From positions 49,514 to 113,513 of the forward strand of contig JAIMAQ010000009.1 in the NCBI GenBank assembly GCA_023511875.1: DNA of 64,000 nucleotides. The letters are read 5' to 3'. The notes below the pieces were generated by a model that ran no database searches, had not been told where the DNA came from, and saw only the letters and a list, made by a program, of their open reading frames with translations. This DNA is from Thermoflavifilum sp. (lineage in GTDB: Bacteria; Bacteroidota; Bacteroidia; Chitinophagales; Chitinophagaceae). Each line of letters begins with the position of its first letter. The first letter of the stretch is position 1. Below, in pieces: positions 37,960 to 47,739 of the stretch. Position numbers and translations under genes: made by a program.

Positions 37960-38934
37960 ATGCGTTATCGGATATTAGGCAGTTCAGATTTACAAGTTTC
38001 TCCGCTTTGCTTCGGAGGAAATGTGTTTGGTTGGACGGCTGATGAACAAACTTCCTTTCGCTTGTTGGATCATTGGATAGCTAAAGGATTTAATTTTATC
38101 GATACTGCCAATACTTATTCACGTTGGGTGCCAGGTAATAAAGGTGGAGAATCAGAAACAATTATTGGCAAGTGGCTTAAGCGCACACACAAGCGAAATG
38201 AGGTCATCATAGCCACTAAAGTAGGCAGTGATGTGGGCATTGGAAAACGTACACTAGCCCGTGCACATATTTTAGAGCAAGCAGAGCTTTCACTGAAAAG
38301 ATTACAAACTGATTATATTGATTTGTATCTATCTCATTATGATGACTTATCCACGCCTATTGAAGAAACATTAGAAGCTTATCAGCAATTGATACAGCAA
38401 GGCAAGGTGCGCTATATCGGCGCTTCTAATTTTACATTAGAACGATTGCAACAATCCTTACAAATAAACCGTGAACTTCATCTTCCAAGATACATCTGCT
38501 TGCAACCCTTATATAATCTTTACGATCGTCAAGATTTTGAGACTACTTATCGAGATTTTTGTTTACAACAACATTTGGGCGTGATGGCTTATTATGCACT
38601 AGCAAGTGGATTTCTAACGGGTAAATACCGCACTATAGAAGATAAACACAAGAGTGCACGAGGCGAACAGGTTGTTCAGAAATACTTGAATCCACGTGGA
38701 TTAAACATTTTACGAGCACTCGATGAGGTAGCAAAAGATATTCAAGCTACACCTTCACAAGTGGCTTTGTCGTGGTTAATCCATCAACCTACGGTGACTA
38801 GCGCTATTGTCAGTGCTACCAATGTGTATCAGCTCAATGAAATCATGCAATCGGCTGCAGTTCAGCTTACAGATAAACATATTCATCGACTTAATGAAGC
38901 CAGTGCATACGATACTTCAACCTTAAAAAATTAA
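37960..38934 (+). CDS. Aldo/keto reductase
   Basis: Predicted 324-residue TIM-barrel NAD(P)H oxidoreductase. Catalytic-site segments are NFIDTANTYSRW (Asp and Tyr), EVIIATKVGSDVG (Lys) and IDLYLSHYDD (His), then IGASNFTLERL and the C-terminal cofactor-binding ALSWLIHQPTVTSAIVSATN. It resembles the YajO/oxidoreductase group that lack a sharply defined substrate. It starts cleanly at ATG and sits alone. Confidence 0.92.
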   Translation: MRYRILGSSDLQVSPLCFGGNVFGWTADEQTSFRLLDHWIAKGFNFIDTANTYSRWVPGNKGGESETIIGKWLKRTHKRNEVIIATKVGSDVGIGKRTLARAHILEQAELSLKRLQTDYIDLYLSHYDDLSTPIEETLEAYQQLIQQGKVRYIGASNFTLERLQQSLQINRELHLPRYICLQPLYNLYDRQDFETTYRDFCLQQHLGVMAYYALASGFLTGKYRTIEDKHKSARGEQVVQKYLNPRGLNILRALDEVAKDIQATPSQVALSWLIHQPTVTSAIVSATNVYQLNEIMQSAAVQLTDKHIHRLNEASAYDTSTLKN

Positions 38935-39390
38935 GCCAGGAAAAACATGCTTGGGTTTTGCTAAGGGATGAAAGATTTTTTCATGTGATGCAATCATAAA
39001 AACCATTCATCCTTTTTGTAGGATAACGCAAGTACTTTAATCTTCCATAAACGATTTTTCCGATACAATATGATCGTTGATTAGTTAGGCAATGAGCAGT
39101 ATATCCATCATGTTACATGAGTTTAACATAAGTGAGGGAAGCCGGGTAGCATAAATAAAGTTGTTGAGGAATATGCACGAAATAATTGCTATTGAGCAAT
39201 AAATTGTGCACACGAAAAGTAAAAACAACCCATGATACAATAATTAAAACCCAGAAACAAATGGGCCCGGGTATAATTGAGTAAACATGAAATCTTAAAT
39301 ATGACCCTTATTGAGTAGAGCAGGCCAAAAGCATTTGAAAAAACAACGCTACGATGCCTTTGTAAAGCTTTTCAGCGATTAGCTATGATA
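38935..39390. other. Intergenic stretch without a supported gene
   Basis: About 450 bases between the aldo/keto reductase and rpsT genes. I saw no conserved open frame, no clear hairpin terminator and no RNA gene. It is AT-rich with scattered short inverted repeats only. Confidence 0.5.
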
Positions 39391-39666
39391 TTAAGAGGTG
39401 TGATGGGTAGTAGCCGATAGTTGATGAGCTTTTTTCATCAATTTAGATTTTAGGTTAGAGGCTTTGTTTTTATGAATTACTCCCCTTTTAGCCAGTTTAT
39501 CGACCATAGAAATCACGGTGGGCAGCTTTTCCCGATATTGTTCTGGATCGGTAATGGCTTTCAATGCACGCACGGCATTTCGGGTCGTCTTGCCATAATA
39601 GCGATTTTGTAGCCTTCGTTTCAGTGATTTACGAACATCTTTTTTGGTTGCCTGGTGATTTGCCAT
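39391..39666 (-). CDS. rpsT: 30S ribosomal protein S20
   Basis: Predicted 91 residues, strongly basic, starting MANHQATKKDVRKSLKRRLQ and containing KTTRNAVRALK and KLAKRGVIHKNKASNLKSKL, which is the S20 three-helix-bundle pattern. It binds 16S rRNA early in small-subunit assembly. It diverges from sucA and has its own -7 box. Confidence 0.96.
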   Translation of the reverse strand: MANHQATKKDVRKSLKRRLQNRYYGKTTRNAVRALKAITDPEQYREKLPTVISMVDKLAKRGVIHKNKASNLKSKLMKKAHQLSATTHHTS

Positions 39667-39693
39667 ATGAAATCATTGTTCGGTTTGAATGGG

Positions 39694-39701
39694 CAAAGTT
39701 A
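39694..39701 (-). promoter_or_regulatory. -7 box for rpsT
   Basis: The minus strand reads TAACTTTG, a perfect TAnnTTTG element 27 bases upstream of the rpsT start codon; a -33 element is not clear. Confidence 0.45.
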
Positions 39702-39711
39702 GGAATTTATT

Positions 39712-39744
39712 TTTGATTACTGATTACATGAATTTCTAGATTTG
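39712..39744 (+). promoter_or_regulatory. Bacteroidetes-type promoter for sucA
   Basis: TTTG at 39712-39715 and TAGATTTG at 39737-39744 with a 21-base spacer match the consensus in sequence and spacing. The sucA start codon is 130 bases downstream, so the leader would be long. Confidence 0.6.
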
Positions 39745-39874
39745 TAGACCAGAAAACCTTCGTTAAATTGTGGGTTTGCCCAGGAAGATATCGAAAAAAC
39801 AAGCGATATTTGCAAAAATACCTGCCCCTTCCTGTATAAGGGAGGTCTACTCCACGAGGTGTAAACCAACACAT

Positions 39875-42616
39875 ATGAAAGATTTTTCTTTTGTGACCCA
39901 CTCTCATCCTGCTTATATCGAACAACTTTATCGGGAATACAAGCAAAATCCGGCGGCTGTAGATCCCGAGTGGGCACATTTTTTCGAGGGTTTCGATTTT
40001 GCCTTAACCTTTGGCGACGGCAAGCCGTCGGGCACCGCACTCGATGAACAACAGCTCAATAAAGAACTAGCTGTATATCGGCTCATTGTAGCATACCGTC
40101 GGAAAGGGCATCTGGTGGCCACAACCAATCCTATTCGCCCACGCAAAGATCGGCGAGCCAACTTGGCATTGGAATATTTTGGGCTATCTGATGCCGATCT
40201 GGATCAAACCTTTTATGTGGGTCAAACGGTGGGCTTGGGCAAAGCTTCGCTGCGCGATATTTTGAATTTCTTGAAAAAATGTTATACCGGAAATGTAGGC
40301 GTGCAATTTACCTACATCAACGATCCAGAGAAAGAGGCTTGGATACAGCGTGAAGTGGAAACCACCTTGCAACAGCCACTTCCCCTCCAGAAAAAAAGAC
40401 GAATCCTGGAAAAGCTCAACGAGGGAGTGGTGTTTGAAAAGTTTCTTCACACCAAATTCATTGGCCAAAAGCGATTTTCATTGGAAGGGGGAGAAACTAC
40501 CATTCCTGCTTTGGATGCGATTATCGATCAGGCAGCCTTATTGGGTGTAAAAGAAGTGGTTATAGGCATGGCACATCGGGGCAGGTTGAACGTCCTGGCC
40601 AATATTTTGGGAAAAACCTATGAGCAAATTTTTAGAGAGTTTGAAGGTGCTTTGCCGGCCGACAATTACATGGGTAGTGGCGATGTGAAATATCATCTGG
40701 GCTTTCGGAGTCAGGTCAATACCGCTTCTGGGCATAGCTTAAACCTACAACTTTGTCCCAACCCTTCGCATCTCGAAGCCGTAGATCCTGTAGTAGCAGG
40801 GTTTGCCCGAGCAAAGGCCGATACCCTCTATCAGAGCGATTACCAGCAAATATTGCCCATACTCATCCACGGCGACGCCGCCCTGGCAGGGCAGGGGGTG
40901 GTCTATGAGCTTCTCCAGATGAGCAAGCTCAAAGGTTATTTCGTGGGAGGCACCTTGCATTTTGTCATCAACAACCAAATTGGCTTCACCACAGATTTCG
41001 ACGATGCCCGCAGTAGCGATTATTGTACTTCTGTGGCCACCATGATTCAGGCTCCTGTGTTCCATGTGAATGGCGATGATCCTGAAATGGTGGTAAAAGT
41101 GGTTGAAATAGCTACCCGTTATCGACAGCAATTTCATGAAGATATTTTTGTAGATATGGTTTGCTATCGCCGGCATGGTCACAACGAAGGCGATGAACCT
41201 AAGTTTACCCAGCCACATCTGTATGCCTTAATTGAAAAACACCCCGACCCGCGCGAAGTGTATACCCAGCGGCTATTACAAGAAGGTGATGTTGAGGCTC
41301 AAGAGCTGGCAAAAGAAATGGAGAAACATTACTGGCAAATACTTCAAGAACGACTCGATGAGGTGAAGCAAAAACCTTTGCCATATACCTATCAAAAGCC
41401 AGAAAAATGGTGGAGCGAGCTTAGAATGGCCAAACCAGAAGATTTTGACCATTCACCCGAAACAGCCGTTCCCGAAGAAATCATTCGCGATTTGTTTTAT
41501 AAGCTCATGCACTGGCCTAACGATTTTCATCCGTTGCGCAAAGTGGCCAAATTGCTTCAAGATAAGGTGAAGTTGTTTGAAGAATCGGGTAAAATAGATT
41601 GGGCAACAGCCGAATTACTGGCCTATGCTTCGATCCTGGTAGAAGGCAAAGATGTGAGGCTTAGTGGGGAAGATGTGAAACGGGGCACTTTTTCACATCG
41701 GCACGCAGTGATTTACGACGAACAAACCAATCAAGAATACAATCGTCTTAGCCAGCTGAGTGACAAACAAGGTCGTTTTTTCATTTATAATTCTTTGCTC
41801 AGCGAGTTGGCCGTACTAGGCTATGAATATGGCTATGCCATGGCCAATCCGCATGTGCTCACCATTTGGGAAGCACAATATGGGGATTTTGCCAATGGTG
41901 GTCAAGTGATGATTGATCAATACATCAGCAGTGCCGAGCAGAAATGGGGTATCATGAATGGATTAGTCTTATTGCTTCCCCATGGCTATGAAGCTGGTGG
42001 GCCCGATCATTCCAGTGCACGGCTCGAACGCTTTTTGCAAATGTGTGCCGAGCTCAATATGGTAGTCACCAATATCACTACAGCAGCCAATTTTTTCCAC
42101 GCCCTACGCCGTCAGCTGGCCTGGCCTTTCCGTAAGCCACTCGTCAACATGTCGCCTAAGGCCAATCTGCGGCATCCCGGCAGCTACAGTGATTGGCAAG
42201 AATTTACCAAAGGGCGGTTTCAAGAATTGCTCGATGATCCTGAAGCCGCTAAGCATCCGAGTACCATTCGGAAAGTGCTGTTTTGTTCGGGAAAAATTTA
42301 TTTTGAATTAAAAGAAAAGCAAGAAAAAGATCATCGCAACGATGTGGCTATCATCAGACTCGAACAACTTTATCCTTTACCCGTTAAGCAAATTCAGCAA
42401 TTGGTGCAGAAATATAACCAAGCCAGCTGGTTCTGGGTGCAGGAGGAACCGCTCAACATGGGTGCTGCTGGCTATCTCCAGTTGAATTTGAAGATAGATG
42501 GCTTTAGCTTTGGCATCATCAGTCGTAATCCCAGCGCAGCACCAGCTACTGGCTTTGCTCGCATTCATCATCAGGAACAAGAAGAGATTATTGAAACTGC
42601 TTTTAGCCTAAAATGA
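39875..42616 (+). CDS. sucA: 2-oxoglutarate dehydrogenase E1 component
   Basis: Predicted 913 residues from the ATG giving MKDFSFVTHSHPAYIEQLYREY, the family start; the open frame continues upstream without similarity. The thiamine diphosphate site is in IHGDAALAGQGVVYELLQMS and INNQIGFTTD, with HMGR-type motif GMAHRGRLNVLANILGK and RRHGHNEGDEP. The C-terminal transketolase half has MNGLVLLLPHGYEAGGPDHSSARLERFLQ. It decarboxylates 2-oxoglutarate and passes the succinyl group to E2, encoded 18 bases downstream. Confidence 0.97.
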   Translation: MKDFSFVTHSHPAYIEQLYREYKQNPAAVDPEWAHFFEGFDFALTFGDGKPSGTALDEQQLNKELAVYRLIVAYRRKGHLVATTNPIRPRKDRRANLALEYFGLSDADLDQTFYVGQTVGLGKASLRDILNFLKKCYTGNVGVQFTYINDPEKEAWIQREVETTLQQPLPLQKKRRILEKLNEGVVFEKFLHTKFIGQKRFSLEGGETTIPALDAIIDQAALLGVKEVVIGMAHRGRLNVLANILGKTYEQIFREFEGALPADNYMGSGDVKYHLGFRSQVNTASGHSLNLQLCPNPSHLEAVDPVVAGFARAKADTLYQSDYQQILPILIHGDAALAGQGVVYELLQMSKLKGYFVGGTLHFVINNQIGFTTDFDDARSSDYCTSVATMIQAPVFHVNGDDPEMVVKVVEIATRYRQQFHEDIFVDMVCYRRHGHNEGDEPKFTQPHLYALIEKHPDPREVYTQRLLQEGDVEAQELAKEMEKHYWQILQERLDEVKQKPLPYTYQKPEKWWSELRMAKPEDFDHSPETAVPEEIIRDLFYKLMHWPNDFHPLRKVAKLLQDKVKLFEESGKIDWATAELLAYASILVEGKDVRLSGEDVKRGTFSHRHAVIYDEQTNQEYNRLSQLSDKQGRFFIYNSLLSELAVLGYEYGYAMANPHVLTIWEAQYGDFANGGQVMIDQYISSAEQKWGIMNGLVLLLPHGYEAGGPDHSSARLERFLQMCAELNMVVTNITTAANFFHALRRQLAWPFRKPLVNMSPKANLRHPGSYSDWQEFTKGRFQELLDDPEAAKHPSTIRKVLFCSGKIYFELKEKQEKDHRNDVAIIRLEQLYPLPVKQIQQLVQKYNQASWFWVQEEPLNMGAAGYLQLNLKIDGFSFGIISRNPSAAPATGFARIHHQEQEEIIETAFSLK

Positions 42617-42634
42617 TTTTGAAAACACATTATT

Positions 42635-44266
42635 ATGCAAACTGTAACCGTACCGCCCATTGGAGAATCGATTAGTGAAGTAACGATTGCCCGTTGGTTG
42701 AAGAACGATGGAGATTTTGTACAACAAGATGAAGTGATAGCTGAAATCGAATCGGAAAAGGCCAGTTTTGAAATCCGTGCCGAGATGGCTGGCCGTTTGC
42801 ACATCCTTACTCCAGAAGGATCAGATGCTCAGGTGGGTAGCACCATTGCCGAGATTGATACCGATGTACCCATGCCTGCTTCAGCTACATCAACAGCAGC
42901 ATCTTCATCCTCACCTGTGGAACAAGATTCTTCTCCCTCCGATAAGGCTGTTACGGAGGCAACTCCAGAAGCCACTCCAAAAGCTGCCAAAATAGCTTCT
43001 TCGATAGAGGTAAAGGTGCCATCGGTAGGGGAGTCTATTCAGCAAGTGACTTTGGCCAAATGGCTAAAGTCTGATGGGGAAAGGGTGGAGCTAGACGAAG
43101 TGATTGCCGAATTGGAGTCGGAAAAGGCCAGCTTTGAGCTGCGAGCTGAAGCGAGAGGATTGTTGCATCATCGGGTGGCAGAAGGCCAGGATGTGGAGGT
43201 GGGAGCAGTTATTGCGGTGATCGATCTGCAAGCCGATTCTTCTACCCAGAAACCCTTTGAAGCAGCAGTAGCCAGTTCCGAGCCTGAGTTGGCCAGCTCC
43301 TCGCCGGCACATGTTTCCATCACCGTAGAGCCTGCGAAGGCTAGTGCGCCTACCGACAGTGCAGCCGCTACTCAGTCTGCACTCCCTCGTGCTACTCCGC
43401 TGGCAGCCGCTCTCATGGCCGAGCAACATCTTTCTCCTCAGGAGGTGAAGGGTACAGGCCCCGCAGGTAAGATTCGCCGCGACGATGTTCGCGCCGCTCT
43501 TCAGCATCCAGGCATGAAGACCGGGCAAGCACTTTTTAGCCGTAATGAACGCCGTGAACGCATGAGCAATTTACGGCGCACCATCTCCCGCAGGCTCGTA
43601 GAAGCCAAAAACGCTACGGCCATGCTCACTACTTTCAACGAAGTAGATATGAGCGCCATTATGCAAATCCGTAGCCAATATAAAGAGGCATTCAAGGAAA
43701 AACATGGGGTGAATCTGGGGTTTATGAGCTTTTTCACGAAGGCATGTTGCTATGCTCTTCAAGAATGGCCAGCAGTGAATGCCTATATCGATGGAGATGA
43801 TATTGTTTATCACGACTATTGCGATATTTCTATTGCCGTGAGTACCCCGCGTGGATTGGTAGTGCCGGTGATTCGCAATGCCGAGAGCCTCTCCATGGCA
43901 GAAATTGAAAGAAAAGTGCTCGAATTGGCTACTAAGGCCCGTGAAGGTAAGCTCACTATTGAAGAAATGACTGGAGGTACGTTTACCATTACCAATGGAG
44001 GTGTATTTGGCTCGCTCATGAGTACTCCTATTCTCAATATTCCTCAGGCGGCTATTTTAGGCATGCATAAGATTCAGGAGCGTCCTGTGGTGGTTAATGG
44101 TCAGGTAGTGGTGCGCCCCATGATGTATGTAGCTTTGAGCTATGATCATCGCATCATCGACGGACGTGAGTCGGTGAGCTTCCTGGTACGCGTAAAGGAA
44201 TTGCTCGAGAATCCTCAGCAGCTGTTGTTTGGTAAAGACCCCGTGAAAGCCTTGCTCGAGCTGTGA
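42635..44266 (+). CDS. sucB: Dihydrolipoamide succinyltransferase E2, two lipoyl domains
   Basis: Predicted 543 residues. Two lipoyl domains stand in tandem, each with the lysine-bearing ESEKASFE loop (Lys42 and Lys164), joined by Ala/Ser/Pro-rich linkers. The E1/E3-binding domain lies at about residues 252-290 ([36 protein letters not shown]). The acyltransferase core ends with the catalytic [10 protein letters not shown] (His505, Asp509). It forms the core of the 2-oxoglutarate dehydrogenase complex together with SucA. Most SucB proteins have one lipoyl domain, so the duplicate is notable. The stop overlaps the rsmB-like start. Confidence 0.96.
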   Translation: MQTVTVPPIGESISEVTIARWLKNDGDFVQQDEVIAEIESEKASFEIRAEMAGRLHILTPEGSDAQVGSTIAEIDTDVPMPASATSTAASSSSPVEQDSSPSDKAVTEATPEATPKAAKIASSIEVKVPSVGESIQQVTLAKWLKSDGERVELDEVIAELESEKASFELRAEARGLLHHRVAEGQDVEVGAVIAVIDLQADSSTQKPFEAAVASSEPELASSSPAHVSITVEPAKASAPTDSAAATQSALPRATPLAAALMAEQHLSPQEVKGTGPAGKIRRDDVRAALQHPGMKTGQALFSRNERRERMSNLRRTISRRLVEAKNATAMLTTFNEVDMSAIMQIRSQYKEAFKEKHGVNLGFMSFFTKACCYALQEWPAVNAYIDGDDIVYHDYCDISIAVSTPRGLVVPVIRNAESLSMAEIERKVLELATKAREGKLTIEEMTGGTFTITNGGVFGSLMSTPILNIPQAAILGMHKIQERPVVVNGQVVVRPMMYVALSYDHRIIDGRESVSFLVRVKELLENPQQLLFGKDPVKALLEL

Positions 44267-45462
44267 TGACCACTCCTTCCTCCACCTTGTTTCAGGGCTA
44301 TGTACAAAAAGCCTTGTCGTTCTTAGAGGCTTATTCGGGCGATATGCCTTTACATCGTTATCTCAAAAATGCATTCCGACAGCATCCGCAGTTGGGTGCG
44401 CGCGATCGGCGCTATATCACACAGTTGTTGTATGCCTATTTTCGAATGGGGCATACTTTGCGCAATGCTTCTCCGCTCGAAAAGATGCTGAAGGGTTATT
44501 TCATTTGTGAAGCAAACCCAGTTCCACTTATTCAACAATTGCGTCCTGAATGGCTATCTGCTTTTTCGGCAACTTCGCTTCCAGCGCCCCTGGAAAGAGC
44601 TTGCAGCTTTTTAGATTTTCGGTTTGAAGAGCTATTTCCCTGGGGCGATCATAGCAGCGAAGGATTAGATCTGCGTGCTTTTGCCCAAAGCTTTTTACTG
44701 CAGCCTCGGGTGTTCTTGCGTATTCGGCCAGGCCATGAATCAGTCGTTCAAATCAGGGGCAATGTGGGTGAAAAGCTCAGTGCACATACTTGGGCATTTC
44801 CCGCAAGTGTTGACTTATCGCAACAAGTATCGGGCGTTGAGGGAGGTGATTATGTGGTGCAGGATTATGCTTCGCAGGCGGTGATGCGCTGGCTCATTGA
44901 TCGATTCATGAAAGATCCCGCGCGTCGTTGGCATGTATGGGATTGCTGTGCTGGTAGCGGAGGTAAGTCGATATACTTATTCGATACCCTTCCCGTGGAG
45001 CGATTTATGGTCACTGATATTCGCCCCAGCATCCTGGCCAATTTACACAAGCGATTTCGTTTGGCTGGCATTCGCTCGTACTCCTCGGCGGCAGTAGATG
45101 TGGGGCGAGAAAGGGAGCTTAGGCGAGTATTGGGTAGGCAGTCGTTTGACTTGATCATTGCCGATGTGCCTTGTAGTGGTAGCGGTACCTGGGCACGTAC
45201 GCCCGAGCAATTGTATTTTTTTCATCCCAATCGGCTTGTGGATTTTCAACAACAGCAGCGAAATATAGTGTGGCAGGCTATCCCGTATCTCCGGCCGGGA
45301 GCTTATTTTGCCTATATCACTTGTTCAGTTTTTCGAGAAGAAAATGAAGAAGTGGTGGCAGCCATTGCCCAACAAGGATTGCGCTGTATAGATCGGCAAC
45401 TCATCACGAGTTATGATATTGGTGGAGATGAGATGTTTATAGCTCTTTTCCAAGCCGATTAA
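44266..45462 (+). CDS. RsmB/NOP-family 16S rRNA m5C methyltransferase
   Basis: Predicted 398 residues from ATG 44266 (overlapping the sucB stop as TGATG; a GTG three bases earlier is possible). The SAM-binding motif is WDCCAGSGGKSIYLFD, and the two active cysteines are in DVPCSGSGTWARTP and YITCSVFREENEEVV. It methylates cytosine C5 in rRNA. The N-terminal 130 residues resemble the NusB-like RNA-binding region of RsmB. Translational coupling to the 2-oxoglutarate dehydrogenase genes is curious but probably reflects chance operon structure. Confidence 0.9.
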   Translation: MTTPSSTLFQGYVQKALSFLEAYSGDMPLHRYLKNAFRQHPQLGARDRRYITQLLYAYFRMGHTLRNASPLEKMLKGYFICEANPVPLIQQLRPEWLSAFSATSLPAPLERACSFLDFRFEELFPWGDHSSEGLDLRAFAQSFLLQPRVFLRIRPGHESVVQIRGNVGEKLSAHTWAFPASVDLSQQVSGVEGGDYVVQDYASQAVMRWLIDRFMKDPARRWHVWDCCAGSGGKSIYLFDTLPVERFMVTDIRPSILANLHKRFRLAGIRSYSSAAVDVGRERELRRVLGRQSFDLIIADVPCSGSGTWARTPEQLYFFHPNRLVDFQQQQRNIVWQAIPYLRPGAYFAYITCSVFREENEEVVAAIAQQGLRCIDRQLITSYDIGGDEMFIALFQAD

Positions 45463-46202
45463 AGCGTATCTTTCAAACGAAGAATCACTTCAAAGCCCTT
45501 ACGCGGTTTTAGCGAAAGGCAATTGCCTTGCTGATCATAGCCAGTACATTGTTGCTCCCAATGAATGAAATGCTGTTTAATGAGTCCTACATGAAGAGCA
45601 TAATTTTCCCGACTATATGTGCGAAAAGCATAAGCATTGCTTTGAAGACTATCATTTGCTTCTAAGACCACGAGAGTGGAATCGAAATGCATATCATTTA
45701 CACTATCCGGAACATTGACTTTTTGATATTGATATTGCCATCCATTCAAATACTGGAGTTCGGGATTCAGATTAGATTCGATATACGCGTTGCCATTCCA
45801 GCTTAATCCCTGTTGAATAGGAAAGGTGAGCTTAATGAAGCGCAGGTTATCTTCCATCCATTCTATTCTCGTTGGCAATACAGTAATAGTATATGTTTTG
45901 TTGGGATACCAATGATCATCGCCTATTTTGCGCAACTGACGTAATACGCGAAACGTTTGTTGATTTGCGCCATCTATGAAAGCAGTGTCTACACGGTCAA
46001 ATACCTCATACCATATGGTGTCTACCGATCCATCAAAATCGTGATATAATATAGAGTCGAGCCAATAATGCCTTTCCATACCCACATAAATCGGGAAATA
46101 TGCGTAGCCTATATCGGGTGGGGTATTTATGCCTGCTTTATGACAACCGATAGAGATCAAAAAACCACAACCGCTAATCAGGCAAAGCCAACGGATATAC
46201 AT
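45459..46202 (-). CDS. Putative lipoprotein, function unknown
   Basis: Predicted 247 residues with a hydrophobic N-terminus and a lipobox-like SIGC, placing the lipidated cysteine at residue 20. The mature part is beta-rich and Trp/Tyr-rich (YFPIYVGMERHYWLDSILYHDF, and paired Cys residues in QQCTGYDQQGNCLSL). It would sit in the outer or inner membrane leaflet facing the periplasm. It overlaps the convergent methyltransferase gene by 4 bases. I recognise no family. Confidence 0.75.
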   Translation of the reverse strand: MYIRWLCLISGCGFLISIGCHKAGINTPPDIGYAYFPIYVGMERHYWLDSILYHDFDGSVDTIWYEVFDRVDTAFIDGANQQTFRVLRQLRKIGDDHWYPNKTYTITVLPTRIEWMEDNLRFIKLTFPIQQGLSWNGNAYIESNLNPELQYLNGWQYQYQKVNVPDSVNDMHFDSTLVVLEANDSLQSNAYAFRTYSRENYALHVGLIKQHFIHWEQQCTGYDQQGNCLSLKPRKGFEVILRLKDTL

Positions 46203-46935
46203 ATGTAGCCGTTTAATGACCCAATGATGAAAATATATTATTTCAAAATAAAGTTAATCAACTCTCAGTGATATGCAAAAACATTATTTATTGGAAAAGG
46301 AATAAAAAATTTTGTTCACTCATTTTTCATGAAGCGATAAGCGATTCAAAAAATGATATTATTTCAGAAAAGGCACCACAAAAATTTTTTATTCAAATTA
46401 AAAAGATGGACAATTGAATGATAGAGTTGATTGATCTTGTTATTGTTATCATTAAAAAATATTTTGATCAGTATTTTTTACATGCAAGTAAATAAGTGTA
46501 CGCACAAAAAAATTAAAAGGCGGCTTATAAAGTTGGGCATAAAAGGAAATTTATGTCAAAATTTTTATCCATCAACTTTGTTTTGTCAATCTTTATTTTC
46601 ATAGATGAGTGTTAGAAAATGCTTTGCATGCGATCAATAAAAAGAGATCCATTGGCCAATAGGTAAATGGTTTTCATCGATCATTTTAAAAAATTTTTTA
46701 CGGGTTGTTCACAGCGCAGATACCATGCGTACTGGTGACTTATAATAGCGCCACAGATTGGATAGCCTGGTCAAGATAAGTTTAAATAGGGCAAACGGTA
46801 TTAGTGAATATAGATTCTTCCATTGTTTTTCAGGCAGAAGTTGTCATCAATATTAATGGGAAAGGAAGTTATGGCCTGCGTGCAGGAATAAACTAGTTAA
46901 AGCATGGATTATCGAAAAATCCCCAAAAAAGGGGG
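46203..46935. other. AT-rich stretch before the CRISPR-Cas operon
   Basis: Over 700 bases without a supported gene, strikingly AT-rich. No RNA gene or mobile-element end was recognised. A short CCCC-A6-GGGG hairpin (46921-46934) sits at its right edge, just before the candidate promoter. Confidence 0.5.
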
Positions 46936-46967
46936 TTGACAATTAAACTGATGATATGTATCTTTTG
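46936..46967 (+). promoter_or_regulatory. Candidate promoter of the CRISPR-Cas operon
   Basis: TTGACA at 46936-46941 and TATCTTTTG at 46959-46967 (one extra T relative to TAnnTTTG), ending 46 bases before the cas6 start. The downstream genes run as one tight unit. Confidence 0.45.
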
Positions 46968-47013
46968 CGGTTAGCCTATTCAGGTCAAAATTTTACAGGA
47001 AAATATTCTCTAT

Positions 47014-47739
47014 ATGAAAAAGATACAAATCCTGCGGTTGGTTTTTGAGAATCATTTCTCATTAGATGAAATACCGGTAGTACGCGCTGCCATTGCTCGT
47101 GCCATACCAGAGAACGATGTTTTGTTTCATCATCATCGCGATGATGAGTTGCTATTGTACCATTATCCTTTGATACAGTATAAGCTCAAAGGGAGTCGTT
47201 TAATGGTAACCTGTATAGAGCAGGGTTTTGAGAGTTTTCAGCAATTCATGAATTTAAACCATTGGACGCTTGATATCCATCAGCAGTCTACGACGCTGCA
47301 GGTAGACCGTGTTTATTTAAACCGATTTACCCTACAGGTATTTGATGTTTCATCTACTTATTTTTTGAGCAATTGGATGGCATTAAATGAAGAAAACTAT
47401 AAAAAATATTTTTCTACGCCTGCACTTGTTGAGAGGGTACAGTTGTTAGAAAGAATATTAACGGCGCATATTCTTTCCTTTGCCAAGGGAGTGGGTTGGC
47501 TTATAGATAAGCCCATAAAAGTGGTACTTCATGATCTGGTGAAAGAACGCTGGAGCACATATAAAGGCATACAATTTTTTACTCCAGATATTTTGTTTTC
47601 CACCAATGTGTCTTTACCCAATGATATTGGTTTAGGGAAGGCTGTGAGTGTGGGATTTGGTATGGTAGAAAGGGTAAAAAATCAAGCAAATATTCCATAT
47701 ACTTTAAATCAGAGACAAGATGAGCCTGCAAAACGATAA
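47014..47739 (+). CDS. cas6: CRISPR-associated endoribonuclease Cas6
   Basis: Predicted 241 residues. The C-terminal glycine-rich loop IGLGKAVSVGFGMVERV (about residues 205-220) is the RAMP signature of Cas6, and position at the head of a csm operon beside an array supports the call. Cas6 cuts the long CRISPR transcript inside each repeat to leave an 8-base 5' handle. The candidate catalytic histidine cannot be fixed from this sequence; His residues in FHHHRDDE and HLDIHQQST-like regions of the N-terminal half are possible. The end overlaps the cas10 start by 20 bases. Confidence 0.85.
   Translation: MKKIQILRLVFENHFSLDEIPVVRAAIARAIPENDVLFHHHRDDELLLYHYPLIQYKLKGSRLMVTCIEQGFESFQQFMNLNHWTLDIHQQSTTLQVDRVYLNRFTLQVFDVSSTYFLSNWMALNEENYKKYFSTPALVERVQLLERILTAHILSFAKGVGWLIDKPIKVVLHDLVKERWSTYKGIQFFTPDILFSTNVSLPNDIGLGKAVSVGFGMVERVKNQANIPYTLNQRQDEPAKR

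Noticed and set aside
46203..46935. Hidden small RNA or toxin gene in the AT-rich stretch
   Set aside because: No conserved frame and no stable extended hairpin was visible by eye.
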